From Parelaphostrongylus tenuis (taxonomy: Eukaryota; Nematoda; Chromadorea; Rhabditida; Metastrongylidae), in NCBI GenBank assembly GCA_019055375.1, contig JAHQIW010005274.1, positions 27,333 to 91,332 on the forward strand: a DNA stretch of 64,000 nt. Reading direction: 5' to 3'. This document shows positions 26,001 to 35,450 of the stretch, piece after piece. Position numbers and translations under genes: made by a program. A model generated the notes under the pieces. That model had not been told where the DNA came from. It saw nothing but the letters and a program-made list of their open reading frames with translations, and made no database searches. Each line of letters opens with the position of its first letter. Within the stretch, counting starts at the first letter, position 1.

Positions 26001-29000
26001 CCTGTATAGTTATCGAGTTTATTGATTTCAGCTCTAAAATGCCTATTGAACAATGTGAATTGCATGTGCTGATCCGCCATTATTAGAAAGGAGTTTGAAG
26101 AATCTTTAAGCAACCGATGAGATCAATTAGGGTGAAGGTGGTGGTACGGCGATAAAATCGACCGTGGGCAGATGATATAAGCAATCCAAAGAAAGCAGTT
26201 TTGGACTTGAATACATAGCTCGTTCTGGCCGGCCATTTGTCCTGGATGAGAACAAGTCTGAAAAGTTGAACAACGTCGAAGTTCTTCTGCACTCCACGTG
26301 TAGTCCAGAGGTTGCTTTATCCGATTATGGTCTCCTACGACCAACACAGCACTTGAATGGCCCATGGCATCGACTGTTTTCAAAACGTCGCAGTAAACAT
26401 TCAACATAATTTTTAAGAATGTTCAAAGCCTGAGCGAGGTTGATACGCCAGAGCCACACAATGTTTCGGAGAGCATGGGGCACCGAAGAGGGTGTGAGAC
26501 CTCCGAAACACGTGTATGTATGGTTCTGGCGTACCAACTTGGATGACCGTCCATTTGAATCATTTAATGATGTTGAAGAAGCATGCCAAGAGTTATTCGG
26601 TTCAAAAGAACCGAATTGGTACTTTGATCAGATCCAGTACCTTGCAGAACGATGGCAGAAAGTTGTCGATGGTGCTCTATACTTTGAAAAATAGTTATTG
26701 TGGTTTCTGTTGCTAATTTGCGCATAACAACGAATTTTTCAAAATTTTCCAGAACTTTCTGATCAACTCTATAGATTGGGATTAAGAAATACAATTGAAC
26801 TGTTCCATCAAAGCTGGGTTCTAAGAGGAAAAACTTACAAAGTAAGGAAACGTCTCCAAATGTTTTAGGCGGATAATGAGCAACTTAAAGAAAAGAGGAC
26901 GAAAAAAACTTAAGGATGCTGAGACAAAGATGCAACGATTAGCCGGTTGTGTTAAGATTATTTTGTTATTATTACCATTTTGTTTGCTTGTCAATCGATT
27001 TAGCAATTTACATCACTTGGTCGTCTTATATTGCGCGAATCTCAACATTTCTTGCCCCCGGTCCGTTCTCTTAAATTTGGCATTAAGAACGGCTCCCAAC
27101 TTTATATTTGGGTTTTGTGGCCATTTGAAGAATTTGCCTTCTTCATAAATGTTGTCAGGTGTGGGAGTCAAAGTGATTCTACTGAAGCCCTGATAAAGCT
27201 TTGTTGAGGCCTTTCCAGATTATTATATCTGCCAGTTTCAGAGTATTTTGCATTGGGGGCCTTTCCAAAGAAATCCAACTGTATCCGGCACCAACTGTGT
27301 TATGGCCATCGATAGATATTTAATTGCGTTTTCCTCAGATGTCGCTAAAATTGCAATACTTATGCTATTCGACTTGTTGTACAGATATCTTCCATAAAGA
27401 TTGCAGGTTTTTTATGAACATTCAATAAGGATTAGAGAATATGTTGCCTTTTCTCCTCATCGACATGCTGCATGGGTGTCGATTGAGGTTGCTGCCATAA
27501 TCCCAATATAGCAATGCTTACTCGTTCCAATGTACGATTAGTAGTCATAACAATTGATACGGTTATGGCATGTTAATGCTACTGTTTCGTATCTACCTGA
27601 GAGAATTGAGTTTGTGGGCAAAAACACGGCCTCAGGCGGAAATCGGACCCGCGTTTCATCCTATCCGGGGACGCGTGCTCTACCACTACACCACTGAGGC
27701 ACATTTGCCCGATCACTCATTCTTCAACAATGCACTAAAAATACTATCAATTTTGAGTATTAGTAATTAGAATAGCTGTCAACTCAACTGGGTTTATAAA
27801 GCGAAATCGCATACCCGACCAAACCTGTCAAAGGTTGGTGGCTGATAGCTAGCATTGCGATGTTGAAGAATGAGTGGTCGGGCAAATGTGCCTCAGTGGT
27901 GTAGTGGTAGAGCACGCGTCCCCGGATAGGATGAAACGTGGGTTCGATTCCCGCCTGAGGCCGTGTTTTTGTTCACCACTCAATTCTCTTAGTTATATAA
28001 GTAACATATTAACACTGCGAAAAAAGCAGTGAAAATACTAGAATTTCGGGGTATTATAGCTACATCTGCTTTTCAAAAATGTGGTAACGGGTTAGTGAAA
28101 GGGATGCATCGTTGTGATATAACTTTGATAATTTGGAAAAGGAATTGCTATGTCGATTGAGTGTAATATTTGATAGACGATTTTTACAACATGTTTTCTT
28201 GTACAGTGAGATTTCGCTTTGTAAACTAGAAAAGCTCGAAACTCAAAGGGAAATATCTGATATTGATAATTATTCCACCTAAGATTTAGTACTGTTGCGT
28301 GGCATAATCATTTCTATCAATCGTTCATACCAAATGGTGAGACTTCACCTGGATAGAACTGCTTTACATGGTTTTTTTAAGGAAATTTTCGTTAGAAGCA
28401 TTTCAAGCTTTAGCCGCCCTCAACGTGCACCGAGACGATCCGCTTTTACAAGTATACAGTTCAACGCAAGAGAAACTCGACGCTATCACCTGTGAATTGC
28501 AACGTGAAAAAAATCGGGTCAGTGTTTAGATCAGACTTTTTTCTTCTGATTTGCTTATCTATTACTAATCGGATAACGTATTTTGAGCATTTCATGAGGT
28601 CTGTTACGGCACTTGTGAAATGCTAGACACGTGTTTGGACTTCCACCCTCATCAGTAGCACAGCGCCTTTTTGCTCAGTCAAAGGACATATCCGCCATAT
28701 AGAGGGCGAGGCCTCCAAATAGCTAATTGAAAGGTTTTGTTAAATATACCCACGTGACAGCCGTGCGCCATGCAAGCGACAGTCTTTCTACTTTATTGAT
28801 CAATCTTCACAGCGTTTTTTTCACTGAGAAGATCCCAGTACTTTTAGCATTCAGTTTATTTGTCTTCTTCTTGAACGGCGTAGAATTGAGCGAGTCTCCT
28901 TGCAATCTCGAGGATAGCTTGGCTGTGACGTTCGATAGGATGTTGCTGTTGACTGGCGGAGATGTGCGCTGCGACGCACATCACAGCCACTCGGCCACGG

Positions 29001-32000
29001 AGCCCCCAAGCGACAATGAAGTGCTCTGAAGAAACGCATGTCGAGTGTCACAAATTCGTCATCGTTTTCTCTATATAGGCAATATGTCCTCGAGGAACTG
29101 ACTGAACGGAAAGGCGCCGTGCTATCTATGTGGCTGGAAGACCGAAACACGTGTCTAGCATTATAAAAGTGCAGAAACAGACCTCATGAAAAGCTCAGCA
29201 TATGTTATTAGAACTTATTGTTTTTGAGCGAGGTCTCCAAATAGTCGATAGAGAGGTTTTGTTACATTCTACTTATTGTTTTATCGATCAATGAAGACAG
29301 ATGGCGAGTGGTCCATTTCATATTTAGAAATAGCAAATCTTTTGAAAATATATGGTATATATAGAGCAGCACTCAGAGAGTAATGAATATATTTAAAAAC
29401 TTTGAAACACTTGAAACTTAATTGGCCCATTCGGAATGTTTATGAATCCTGGGAATCTGGGAAATTTTATCCGTGGATTCGAATAAAGAATTCAAATCCT
29501 AAGAAGTTTTCAAGATGGTTGAAGCTCGGTATAATTAGTAGAATGTTCATAGCAGCTTATGTAATACCGAAATACTGTTTTTTTATATTTCATTTTCACT
29601 ACCGTAATTATATTCAGATTCATTTACAGACAAAAGCTTTCTTTTTTATTTCAGTGCCGTAATATAGTCAGTTTCAATTACAGACAAAAGCTTTGGAAAG
29701 CGAAGTTGAGGATTTGCAAGGAGAATTTGAACTTGATCGTCTCGACTATTTGGATACGATTAGAAAGCAAGACCAGCAATTGAAATTGTTAGCACAAATA
29801 ATTGAGAAAATACAACCATTAATAAGGAAGGTAACTAACAATGCTCAATGGTGCTATGATTTTATTATTATTTTCATTGTTATTCCATCATGTGATCGTC
29901 AAAAAATCGTCTAGGATTCTAATTACTACAACATCGAAAAGGTGAAAAAAGATTCAATATGGAACGAAGATGAAGGACGTTGGATTCTGCCAGAAATGAG
30001 CGTATCCCGAACAGTTCTACCGACTGCACATAATGGTACTATTTAAATATAAAATCTCTCTTCTAAATTGTAACCTCTCGGAGAGTAAGAGATTAATTTA
30101 AAGGTAGTAGTAGATAATTTAATATCTAAAATTAATATTACTCAACAGCAGATGTTGACATGAATAAGAACTGATGGTATGCAAATAAGGCCGTGTTTTT
30201 ATGGATTTATAACTCACTATTTTCTGGCTATGAAGAAACTTGGAATACTCTAGGGTTTAGTCGAGTGCTGCATAGTCGAGATGAAGTGCTCCTATTAATA
30301 CCGCACCATCTTATACTTTGATCGATTATTCATCATTATTCTCTTACTAGCACGTAATTTCCACTTACTACGTATTTATTGCTGAGATTGAAAAAGCGAG
30401 CATTAGCGTGAAAACATTTCAATCATGTACTTGATAGATACTTTTGGGCGAGCCATCCATATGGTCTGTATGGGCACTTATACAGTACAACACACGTGTT
30501 CTGACCTTTCAGCCTGGTCAGTTGCTCAGTGCCTTTCGCCTGAGCCAATCCCTTTTGGGGGAGAATCCTCCATTCATAAAGAGATCGTCGACGAACGTTT
30601 ACACGCGCCGATAAGAGATAAAATCACCAGACGGGCAATGTTGTACGCTCGATTGTCCTTGACTGGTATCGTGAAATATATCATATTTCCGTTTCGAGTG
30701 TTTCCTTAGACCATCCTTGAATATAATATGCCTGGTAATTATTAACGAAAAGTGTGATATACTTTACGATATCGCCCAAGAGCAAGTAAGTGTACAATAC
30801 TGCCCGTTCGGTGATTTTACCACTCATCGTCGCGTTTAAAACGTTCGTCGGCGACAATTTATTCAGGACAGGAATGGTTTTCCTCCCAAAGGAGATTGGT
30901 TCAGCACTGTGCAATTGATGAGACTAGAAAGTCGAAACACGTGTATTGCACTGTACAAGTACGCCTAGCAGGCCATATGCATGGTTCAAAGATAAATATC
31001 AGGCATATTAAAATTTGATCTTGGCCTATAGGAGCACTCGATGCGAAAGATGTGTTATATATCAATGATATTTTTACAGAAGTCAGTGTAGCTAGCAAAT
31101 TTGAGCACATACCTCGCAGTTCGTATGACGACGATAGTTCTAAACTGAGACGGGTAAGTTTCTATCTATTTGTAGTCAGCACCATTCTTTGAAAGAGTGT
31201 ACAGCTTGTACTCAATCCAATCTGGTATTCAATACTATCAAATTTATGAAATCGTCATTATTCGTCATCTACCAATAGATGAATGGGTATTGTTTGATTA
31301 ACTGTGATCATATTCAACCCTTTAAGGACAGCGTGCATTCTGCTAATTTTAGAGCTCTAGTAATGATCAGTACCTCAAGTCCAGAAATTTAATATTATAT
31401 TTTAATTATAAAAAGGTTCTTCTAGTGTGCTTAGCAGTTGAATTTTCACTTGCTGCGTTTTTCGCTGGACAGAGATTTTCCTTCACGCTTTTAAATTTAT
31501 CAGAAAGCTTATATCTCGCTGATTTCCTGGTGCACTTGGTTCCCGGAAAGGCATCTTAGCGCGAAGATGGTGTTTCGCCCTTAGCTCGCATTTCTTGTCA
31601 GTTAGTGCGTCTGAGTGACTATACAGTGATTGCGTGGTTGACTGATCGCACAACGCTATTCACATGTAACGCGCTCCTTTTTGAAATTGAATTTAGGATT
31701 TCCGCCGCTTTGGAATGAACTGTGGATAAAGCATATAACGCAGGTACTCAAGATTTTGTATGCACGTTCATATGCTTTTTATGCATATGCTCAGGCCACT
31801 TATGTTTACTTTTATGACCGAGTTTATTTGATAATATAAACAACAAATGGAAAGTCTATGCCTTCAGAACGATGGAGCACAGTTGCTTCTGCAGTTTGTA
31901 ATACCGAGACTCATAGATCTCCACAAAATGGACGAGAAATCTTCATATAAATAACAAAGACGCGCGCAATACCCTATGCCGCGTGGGGAACGCAATTTTA

Positions 32001-32940
32001 GATCACTGCTACGGCGCTGTGGGAAAGCCTTTTAACTTACAAGCACACTTTTGTAATCAGCGAATTAGGCTTACCAATGATTCCTGCAAGTCTAGCGGAT
32101 TGATTTCGTCTACTAAGAAGGCCCCTTTAAATATTGATTACAGATAACCAAACAATACCAATGGACTTATCTAAGATGGATTTCTTGTGAATCTTTAATA
32201 TAAAGAGTGCTTTTGGTTTCATCCCTGCTGAACTGATTCGCTTTTGATTGGTTACCGAGTGAATATAAATAATGAACATGTAGTGGACGTACAAGTTCTC
32301 CGACTCACTGAACGAGTGGCTCGGGTTTTTTTTTCATGTGAAAACTTAGATGCCATATGTCCATGAATAATGGCAATCCAGCACAACAATTTCTGCTTTA
32401 CTTATATTCTGTTGGTTAGTAGGGTAACGTCCTCTAATCTTAGAAGATTATGCAAGTGTCCAAATCGTTGATTGTGTATCACAATTCCACATGCAAAAAT
32501 ACTGGACCCTGTTCCGGTAAAACTGCAAGCCAACAACTTTCATATAATTCACTTTGAATTTCAGAGACTTGCTAAAAGTGAAGAAGAAGACATTGCCAGT
32601 AATTATTTCAAGCCAATTCGACAATCTAATGTACTCAATAAGTATCGAGGCGAGCATACGAGGAATTTAGGTGTGTTGCCAGTGTTTTTTCAGATGTTCT
32701 TATTCAATTCTAGCGTTTTCCTATCCTGCATATTCTTACTCCACATGTTTTGAATACCTATTGATGTGCATACACTGGCTCGATCTATTTCTGTTTTTAG
32801 GTGTCAAGTCGTATTTTCCAAATAAAACGACCACGGTCAATGATTTACTAAGTGGTGTCGTGTATGCTGATGACATCTATGGTCGATCGCATAGTGCACG
32901 AAAACCGGCACGACTAGAATCGCTGAAATTGAAGAAATAA
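9871..32940 (+). CDS. OSM-3 / KIF17 homodimeric kinesin-2 motor
   Basis: Intraflagellar transport motor of sensory cilia. Exons: 9871-9942, 15829-15972, 16099-16174 (or its copy 16196-16271), 16914-17029, 17589-17651, 18048-18176, 19257-19380, 21272-21411, 22342-22430, 23498-23625, 24031-24112, 25593-25671, 25787-25882, 26869-26945, 28414-28517, 29684-29830, 29915-30035, 31080-31153, 32565-32670, 32801-32940. Using one copy of exon 3 and ignoring one extra base in exon 14 gives 701 codons, close to C. elegans OSM-3. Motor domain: P-loop GQTGSGKT (86-93), switch I NKDSSRSH (199-206), switch [10 protein letters not shown] (229-236); then neck and coiled coil (about 330-560) and a basic tail. 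Oddities: tandem P-loop exon, frameshift near codon 459, a GC donor after exon 9, and a weak GTTGGT donor after exon 12. The strong conservation suggests a working gene with assembly errors, but a pseudogene is not excluded. Confidence 0.93.
12547..12672. repeat. Tandem ~45-bp repeat, three units
   Basis: Three consecutive diverged units share TTTTCTTTTCT...CC.TTTTTT and the tail GAGTTCGAATGATGCA (near 12577, 12620 and 12664). It lies inside intron 1 of osm-3 and is non-coding. Confidence 0.6.
13150..13262 (+). repeat. Purine-rich (GA)n low-complexity tract
   Basis: Almost pure A/G on the plus strand, including GAGAGAGAGAAAGAGG and GATAGAGATAGAGAGAG. It is simple sequence inside intron 1 of osm-3. 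Confidence 0.8.
15497..15661 (+). mobile_element. Short palindromic hammerhead element in osm-3 intron 1
   Basis: An inverted repeat (15497-15538 against 15620-15661, sharing GTTTGA.CCAACAT.CATGTGG) encloses a single sense hammerhead at 15551-15594. It appears to be a collapsed version of the larger palindromic elements at 30.4-31.1 and 50.9-51.4 kb, with one ribozyme deleted. Confidence 0.55.
15551..15594 (+). ncRNA. Hammerhead ribozyme, family 1
   Basis: Stem I GCCCGA/TCGGGT, core CTGATGA, stem II GAT...GTC with loop CCTCAAA, core GAAA, then a two-base-pair stem III (A-U, C-G) closed by ACGT, cleavage triplet GTA. All invariant hammerhead core bases are present. It lies sense to osm-3, 235 bases before exon 2. 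Confidence 0.75.
16091..16286 (+). repeat. Exact 97-bp tandem duplication of the osm-3 P-loop exon
   Basis: Two identical 97-bp units (16091-16187 and 16188-16284), each with acceptor TTATTTAG, the 76-nt exon and donor GTAAAC. The space between the exon copies is only 21 bases, too short for a normal intron. Including both copies would shift the frame, so only one can be used in a working transcript. Confidence 0.95.
19811..19853 (+). ncRNA. Hammerhead ribozyme, family 1
   Basis: Stem I GCCCGA/TCGGGC, perfect six pairs; core CTGACGA; stem II GAT...ATC with loop CGCAAT; GAAA; stem III A-U, C-G with ACGT loop; cleavage triplet GTA. Stem II differs from GAC...GTC in other copies by a matched pair of changes. 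It is in intron 7 of osm-3, sense. The element's usual 3' flank follows, with TTGAAATTTGAG and AAGAAAACACTCGAAACGAA. Confidence 0.8.
19970..20057. repeat. TA/TACA microsatellite
   Basis: Alternating TA and TACA/TATG units ending in an uninterrupted (TA)n run. It lies in intron 7 of osm-3 directly after the hammerhead element. Confidence 0.9.
20170..20575. mobile_element. Palindromic tRNA-like element, subfamily 1, copy C (diverged)
   Basis: The left arm begins GTTGAGTGATATGTAAAACTTT and runs into a tRNA-like segment on the minus strand (complement of the GAGTT..CCGTCTGAGG type). The right arm ends with GATGAAAGTTTTGCCTATGCA, a weak inverted copy. It is more eroded than copies A and B and lies in intron 7 of osm-3. 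Confidence 0.45.
20660..20790. repeat. Interspersed repeat R1, copy 1
   Basis: Shares CAGCATTCTACGACATTCA and later GAATAGAATGCAAG-type segments with 24425-24565. No coding or class-defining motif was seen. Intronic in osm-3. Confidence 0.5.
21519..21690 (+). repeat. tRNA-derived SINE, copy 2
   Basis: Head with TGTGGCGCAGTGGTTAGAGG (A-box region) and GTGGTTCAATCTC (B-box with changes), body with GGTCTCAGACTTGTCTGGGA and CAGCACTGA. It aligns along its length with 8181-8340. It is in intron 8 of osm-3. Confidence 0.65.
22711..23147 (+). pseudogene. mariner transposase N-terminal fragment
   Basis: A readable frame covers the helix-turn-helix region: [13 protein letters not shown], then [20 protein letters not shown], the hinge PRSGRP, a second HTH around [20 protein letters not shown], and HELTETQ. 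This matches the paired DNA-binding half of mariner transposases. The catalytic half is absent and the frame stops at 23147. It lies in the GC-AG intron 9 of osm-3 and is inactive. Confidence 0.75.
24425..24565. repeat. Interspersed repeat R1, copy 2
   Basis: Second copy of the repeat at 20660-20790 (CAGCATTCTACGACATTCA at the start, GAATAGAATTCAGG and GTACAGTAGA later). It lies in intron 11 of osm-3. Confidence 0.5.
24720..25080. repeat. Dispersed repeat R2 copy in osm-3 intron 11
   Basis: Contains GTTAGTAATCGTTCGATAG, a weakly conserved ACACTGTAGCAAAAAGAAAAG and CACACGCGCCTTTCG. Related sequence lies at about 33640-34560, 39250-39560, 40740-40920, 41880-42560 and 59030-59530. It is non-coding, probably a non-autonomous transposon of unknown class. 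Confidence 0.45.
26433..26540. repeat. Compact palindrome of two hammerhead 3' halves, family 2
   Basis: The left part (GATACGCCAGAGCCACACAATGTTTCGGAGAG region) is the inverted counterpart of the right part (GACCTCCGAAACACGTGTA, then GGTTCTGGCGTACCAAC). Each side matches the 3' half of the family 2 hammerheads at 59.6-60.1 kb, but the 5' cores are lost. It lies in intron 13 of osm-3. Confidence 0.5.
26521..26694 (+). pseudogene. mariner transposase C-terminal fragment
   Basis: The reading frame has [19 protein letters not shown], then [17 protein letters not shown] and a stop. This matches the extreme C-terminus of mariner transposases (the ...LPERWQKVID..G.YF ending). No catalytic residues are included. 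It directly follows a hammerhead-derived palindrome in intron 13. Confidence 0.6.
27629..27700 (-). other. tRNA-like sequence, left arm of copy E
   Basis: Inverted copy of 27890-27961 with a few substitutions, including changes in the B-box (GGTCCGATTTCC). It reads outward to the left. Confidence 0.55.
27890..27961 (+). other. tRNA-like sequence (72 nt) with full cloverleaf, right arm of copy E
   Basis: Seven-pair acceptor GCCTCAG/CTGAGGC, D arm with AGTGGTAGA loop, five-pair anticodon stem, seven-base loop CCGGATA, and T arm GTGGG-TTCGATT-CCCGC. All stems pair. Position 33 is C instead of U, position 37 is T, and no 3' end context of a normal gene is seen, so it is probably a tRNA-derived module, not a working tRNA; the nominal anticodon would be GGA. 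Confidence 0.6.
28630..28680 (-). ncRNA. Degenerate hammerhead, family 3
   Basis: On the minus strand: stem I GCTA/TAGC, core CTGATGA intact, stem II GG...CC, then CAAA in place of GAAA, stem III C-G with ACGT loop, cleavage triplet GTC. The change in the GAAA core should abolish cleavage. Its inverted partner is at 29106-29157. Confidence 0.5.
29106..29157 (+). ncRNA. Degenerate hammerhead, family 3
   Basis: Stem I halves GTGCTA/TAGCA, stem II GG...CC, GAAACACGTGTC retained. The 5' core is changed to CTATGTG-like instead of CTGATGA, so it is probably inactive. It forms an inverted pair with 28630-28680 within intron 15 of osm-3. Confidence 0.45.
29602..29694 (+). repeat. Duplicated splice acceptor region of osm-3 exon 16
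   Basis: Two diverged copies of about 38 bases (29602-29640, 29657-29694), both ending TTACAGACAAAAGCTTT. Only the second continues in the open OSM-3 frame; the first is a decoy acceptor 53 bases upstream. Confidence 0.7.
30440..31060. mobile_element. Palindromic hammerhead element, family 1, in osm-3 intron 17
   Basis: Two inverted arms. The left carries a degenerate hammerhead on the minus strand (30484-30533, core CTGACCA and AGAA). The right carries a plus-strand one at 30909-30951. Flanking arm sequence also matches in inverted orientation (CATATGGTCTGT / GGCCATATGCATGG). Confidence 0.6.
30909..30951 (+). ncRNA. Hammerhead ribozyme, family 1, covarying stem I
   Basis: Stem I GTGCAA/TTGCAC, six perfect pairs although five of six bases differ from the family GCCCGA at matched positions or are rearranged. 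Stem II GACT...AGTC; GAAA; ACGT-closed stem III; GTA. The first core base is T (TTGATGA), so activity is probably weakened. Confidence 0.65.
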
Positions 32941-33399
32941 TCTCAGCCCTTCGGAGCGGCGTTTGAATTGATAGATGTTGGCTCTAGAACGATGAATAGT
33001 GACGCGACATGTGATTCGTTGATGGTGATTCTCGGCTTGTATCACAGTGTTTTGATGGCACCGATCACTCACGAGCGACCGATTTGCGATCACCAAGTGT
33101 CAATGGCCAGCGATGCCCAATCCGATACCTTTCTTGAACGGTAATGGTGGTCGATATGAAAGGAAGTCTCCCACGTCAGAGTATTTAGTAGATTTTGAAA
33201 CTAGTCGTTACTACTTACTTTTATTGAACTCTATTATTTACATATTCTTTGTTAATTAAGCGGATACCACAAAATTGAAAAAATCGATCTACTCGGCTAA
33301 CGTTTCGAAGTCTTTGTCTTCTTCAAGACTGAAAATCCGAGTCATCGGCCCTGAATATAGAGAAGTCGAAGACTTTTGAGCGTCAGTGGATTGAAATTA

Positions 33400-34750
33400 T
33401 TTTTACCAACTTTGTACAATTCGCTTGATCAACAAAGAGGTTTTTTTTGGTTATTCAGCAGGGAAAGAATAAACGTCTTCTTTCGCTGGGTGAGAACTTT
33501 TCATAGAACTGTTAGTAATCATTTAAAAGTTCATTTCTCGGGGGACTGCTGTACATGCTTGTTTTTCAAGAGGCCTCTGTATAGCGTTGCAACATTCCTA
33601 ATATTGTGATGTACACGCGCTACATGCTGTTTTGATTATTTTGATTAAATTTTGCTGAACAAAATTCTTTATCTAGAATGGTAATAAGTGTTCGAAAGTT
33701 CAAATCTCGAAAAATTCAAGAATGTGTCTGCTTTTTTGAAGACTCTTTTAACATCACTGTAGCAAAAGGAAAAGTTTTGTGTTTAACACGCGAGCATTTT
33801 TCGTAGGCAACAGCTGTTCTCGTGAATTATGAGCGGCCATTCGATAGCGTAAGTTTAGAGATTTCAACGCTGGGCTTATTTCTTGTAAAGATCATTTGAT
33901 TTCGATGTATTAGGTGAAATAAGTTTGAGTTTCACATACGCTGCGCATTTGCTTTTCGACTGGCATGTGTGTGGTCGTGCGTCGGTAAGCGATCAATCTA
34001 TGGCACTGGCGTGACTCACATGTGTAGTGCGATTTTTGTTACGGAATTTAGGACTGTATTATTAAGGTACTTTTCAATAAGCGACCATGAGCAATCGATT
34101 GTTGATCACTGCATTGTCGCCTGATGTTATCATATGTAGTGATTTGTTATTACTGAAGTATGAAGTGGTCTTTTCACTCAAGTATAGTGTAACATGTTCG
34201 GCGTGAATTCCTTCTTATGTAGGGGCTATAATCCCATACAAAGGATTGGCTGAACCGAAAGGCACCGTGCTAGTGATGAAGAAGGCCGAAACTTTTTCCT
34301 CGCACTAGTCAGTGTCATATCAGACCTCATGGCTTGAAATACGTTATCAGATTATATTGTTTCAAGCATGTTCTCAAAAAACAGTTCAATTTAATCAATT
34401 CAGGATATTTTTCCGCTCTGAAAAAAACTACATATAGAGCGTGTGATGGTGATACTTTAAGATTTACCTACACGTTTATGCTCTTCATGTTTTCAGCGTA
34501 ATACAGGTGCGTTGATATTAGAACCGCGTGGCGTGTTTGAAGCATAATTTTGTTACGAATGCAATGACTCTATCAGAAGACCTTTCAAAAAGCAAGCAGT
34601 GACAGCAGCTCCCTTTAATTCAAGCTTCGAAATTATTACCAACATCATGAAAAGTTCTTGTACAGCGAAAGTGGTCGTTCCCATTCCTAGTCGGACAAAA
34701 TAATCCTACAAAGAATATGTAATTGCTTCGTAATGTCGAACTCAAAGGAA
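33400..34750. repeat. Dispersed repeat R2 and family 3 hammerhead remnant
   Basis: Holds R2 motifs (GTAGCAAAAGGAAAAGTTTTG, CACGCGAGCATTTTTCG, GCGGCCATTCGATAGCG). At 34265-34315 there is a hammerhead-like remnant (GTGCTAG, TGATGA, AAGGCCGAAAC). No gene is seen. Confidence 0.4.
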
Positions 34751-35237
34751 AGTCGGTTTTCAAATTTCTATTATTCACTATTATTTGCCTTGTGTAGATA
34801 TCCAGTGCTTTTTCATCGACGAGTATAATTTCACTTATTATCACTTTCAATAAGAAAATTCGCCTTTTCTTGCACCGAAGAATTGTTTAATCAATGTTAT
34901 GCAGCTTTTTTCTCGTCAATATGTCAAAAACTTTGAGGTACTTGTACCATTGTAACATTCGGTGGTTTGACATAGAAACGTCGGTTCTCATACTGTTTCA
35001 AACTTCTGTATAGATATTTTTATGGTAGATCATCTAATTGCAGATGCATGTTCCAGCTCTTGTCGCATAAAGAGTTTGTAAGATGCTTTTATAAAAACAT
35101 GCACAGCTTTCGTAAAAAAAGAACAATTAAGATTCGAAAGAAACAATTAGACAAACTTTCACTTTCCTTCCACGTGATGTGAATTATCTGATACTTTTAA
35201 ACACAATGAATGATAAGAAATTGATCTTCTTGAAAGG

Positions 35238-35450
35238 GTTGTGTGGTGAGCAAGGGGAAGCCTCAGCAAAGATCGAACCCGTGTTTTATCCATACCGGAG
35301 ACGCGTGCTACTACCACTACCACCGAGGCACATTTGACTGACCACTCATTCTTCAACATCTCTATGTTAGTTGTCAGCCACCAACCTTCAACAGGTTTGA
35401 TCGGGTATGCGAAGTCGCTTTATAGACCCAGTTGAGCTGACAGCCATTGT
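35238..35450. mobile_element. Palindromic tRNA-like element, subfamily 2, copy G (half)
   Basis: Left arm only: tRNA-like on the minus strand (35260-35329, about 70 nt) followed by the same central spacer, in the same orientation, as copy F (CAACAGGTTTGATCGGGTATG, GACCCAGTTGAGCTGACAGC). The right arm is missing. Confidence 0.6.

Larger units (their letters stand above)
27601..27988. mobile_element. Palindromic tRNA-like element, subfamily 2, copy E
   Basis: Terminal inverted repeats GAGAATTGAG...CTCAATTCTC. Arms of roughly 130 bp are near-perfect inverted copies, each carrying a 72-nt tRNA-like sequence (27629-27700 minus, 27890-27961 plus). The central spacer is unique and runs in the opposite orientation to the spacer of copy F (51486-51872), showing that E and F are inverted relative to each other. 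It lies in intron 14 of osm-3. Confidence 0.8.

Noticed and set aside
27890..27961. Functional tRNA-Ser(GGA) gene
   Set aside because: The cloverleaf is complete but it is a short-variable-arm form, unlike serine tRNAs, has C33 and T37, and occurs only inside paired inverted arms of a repeat.
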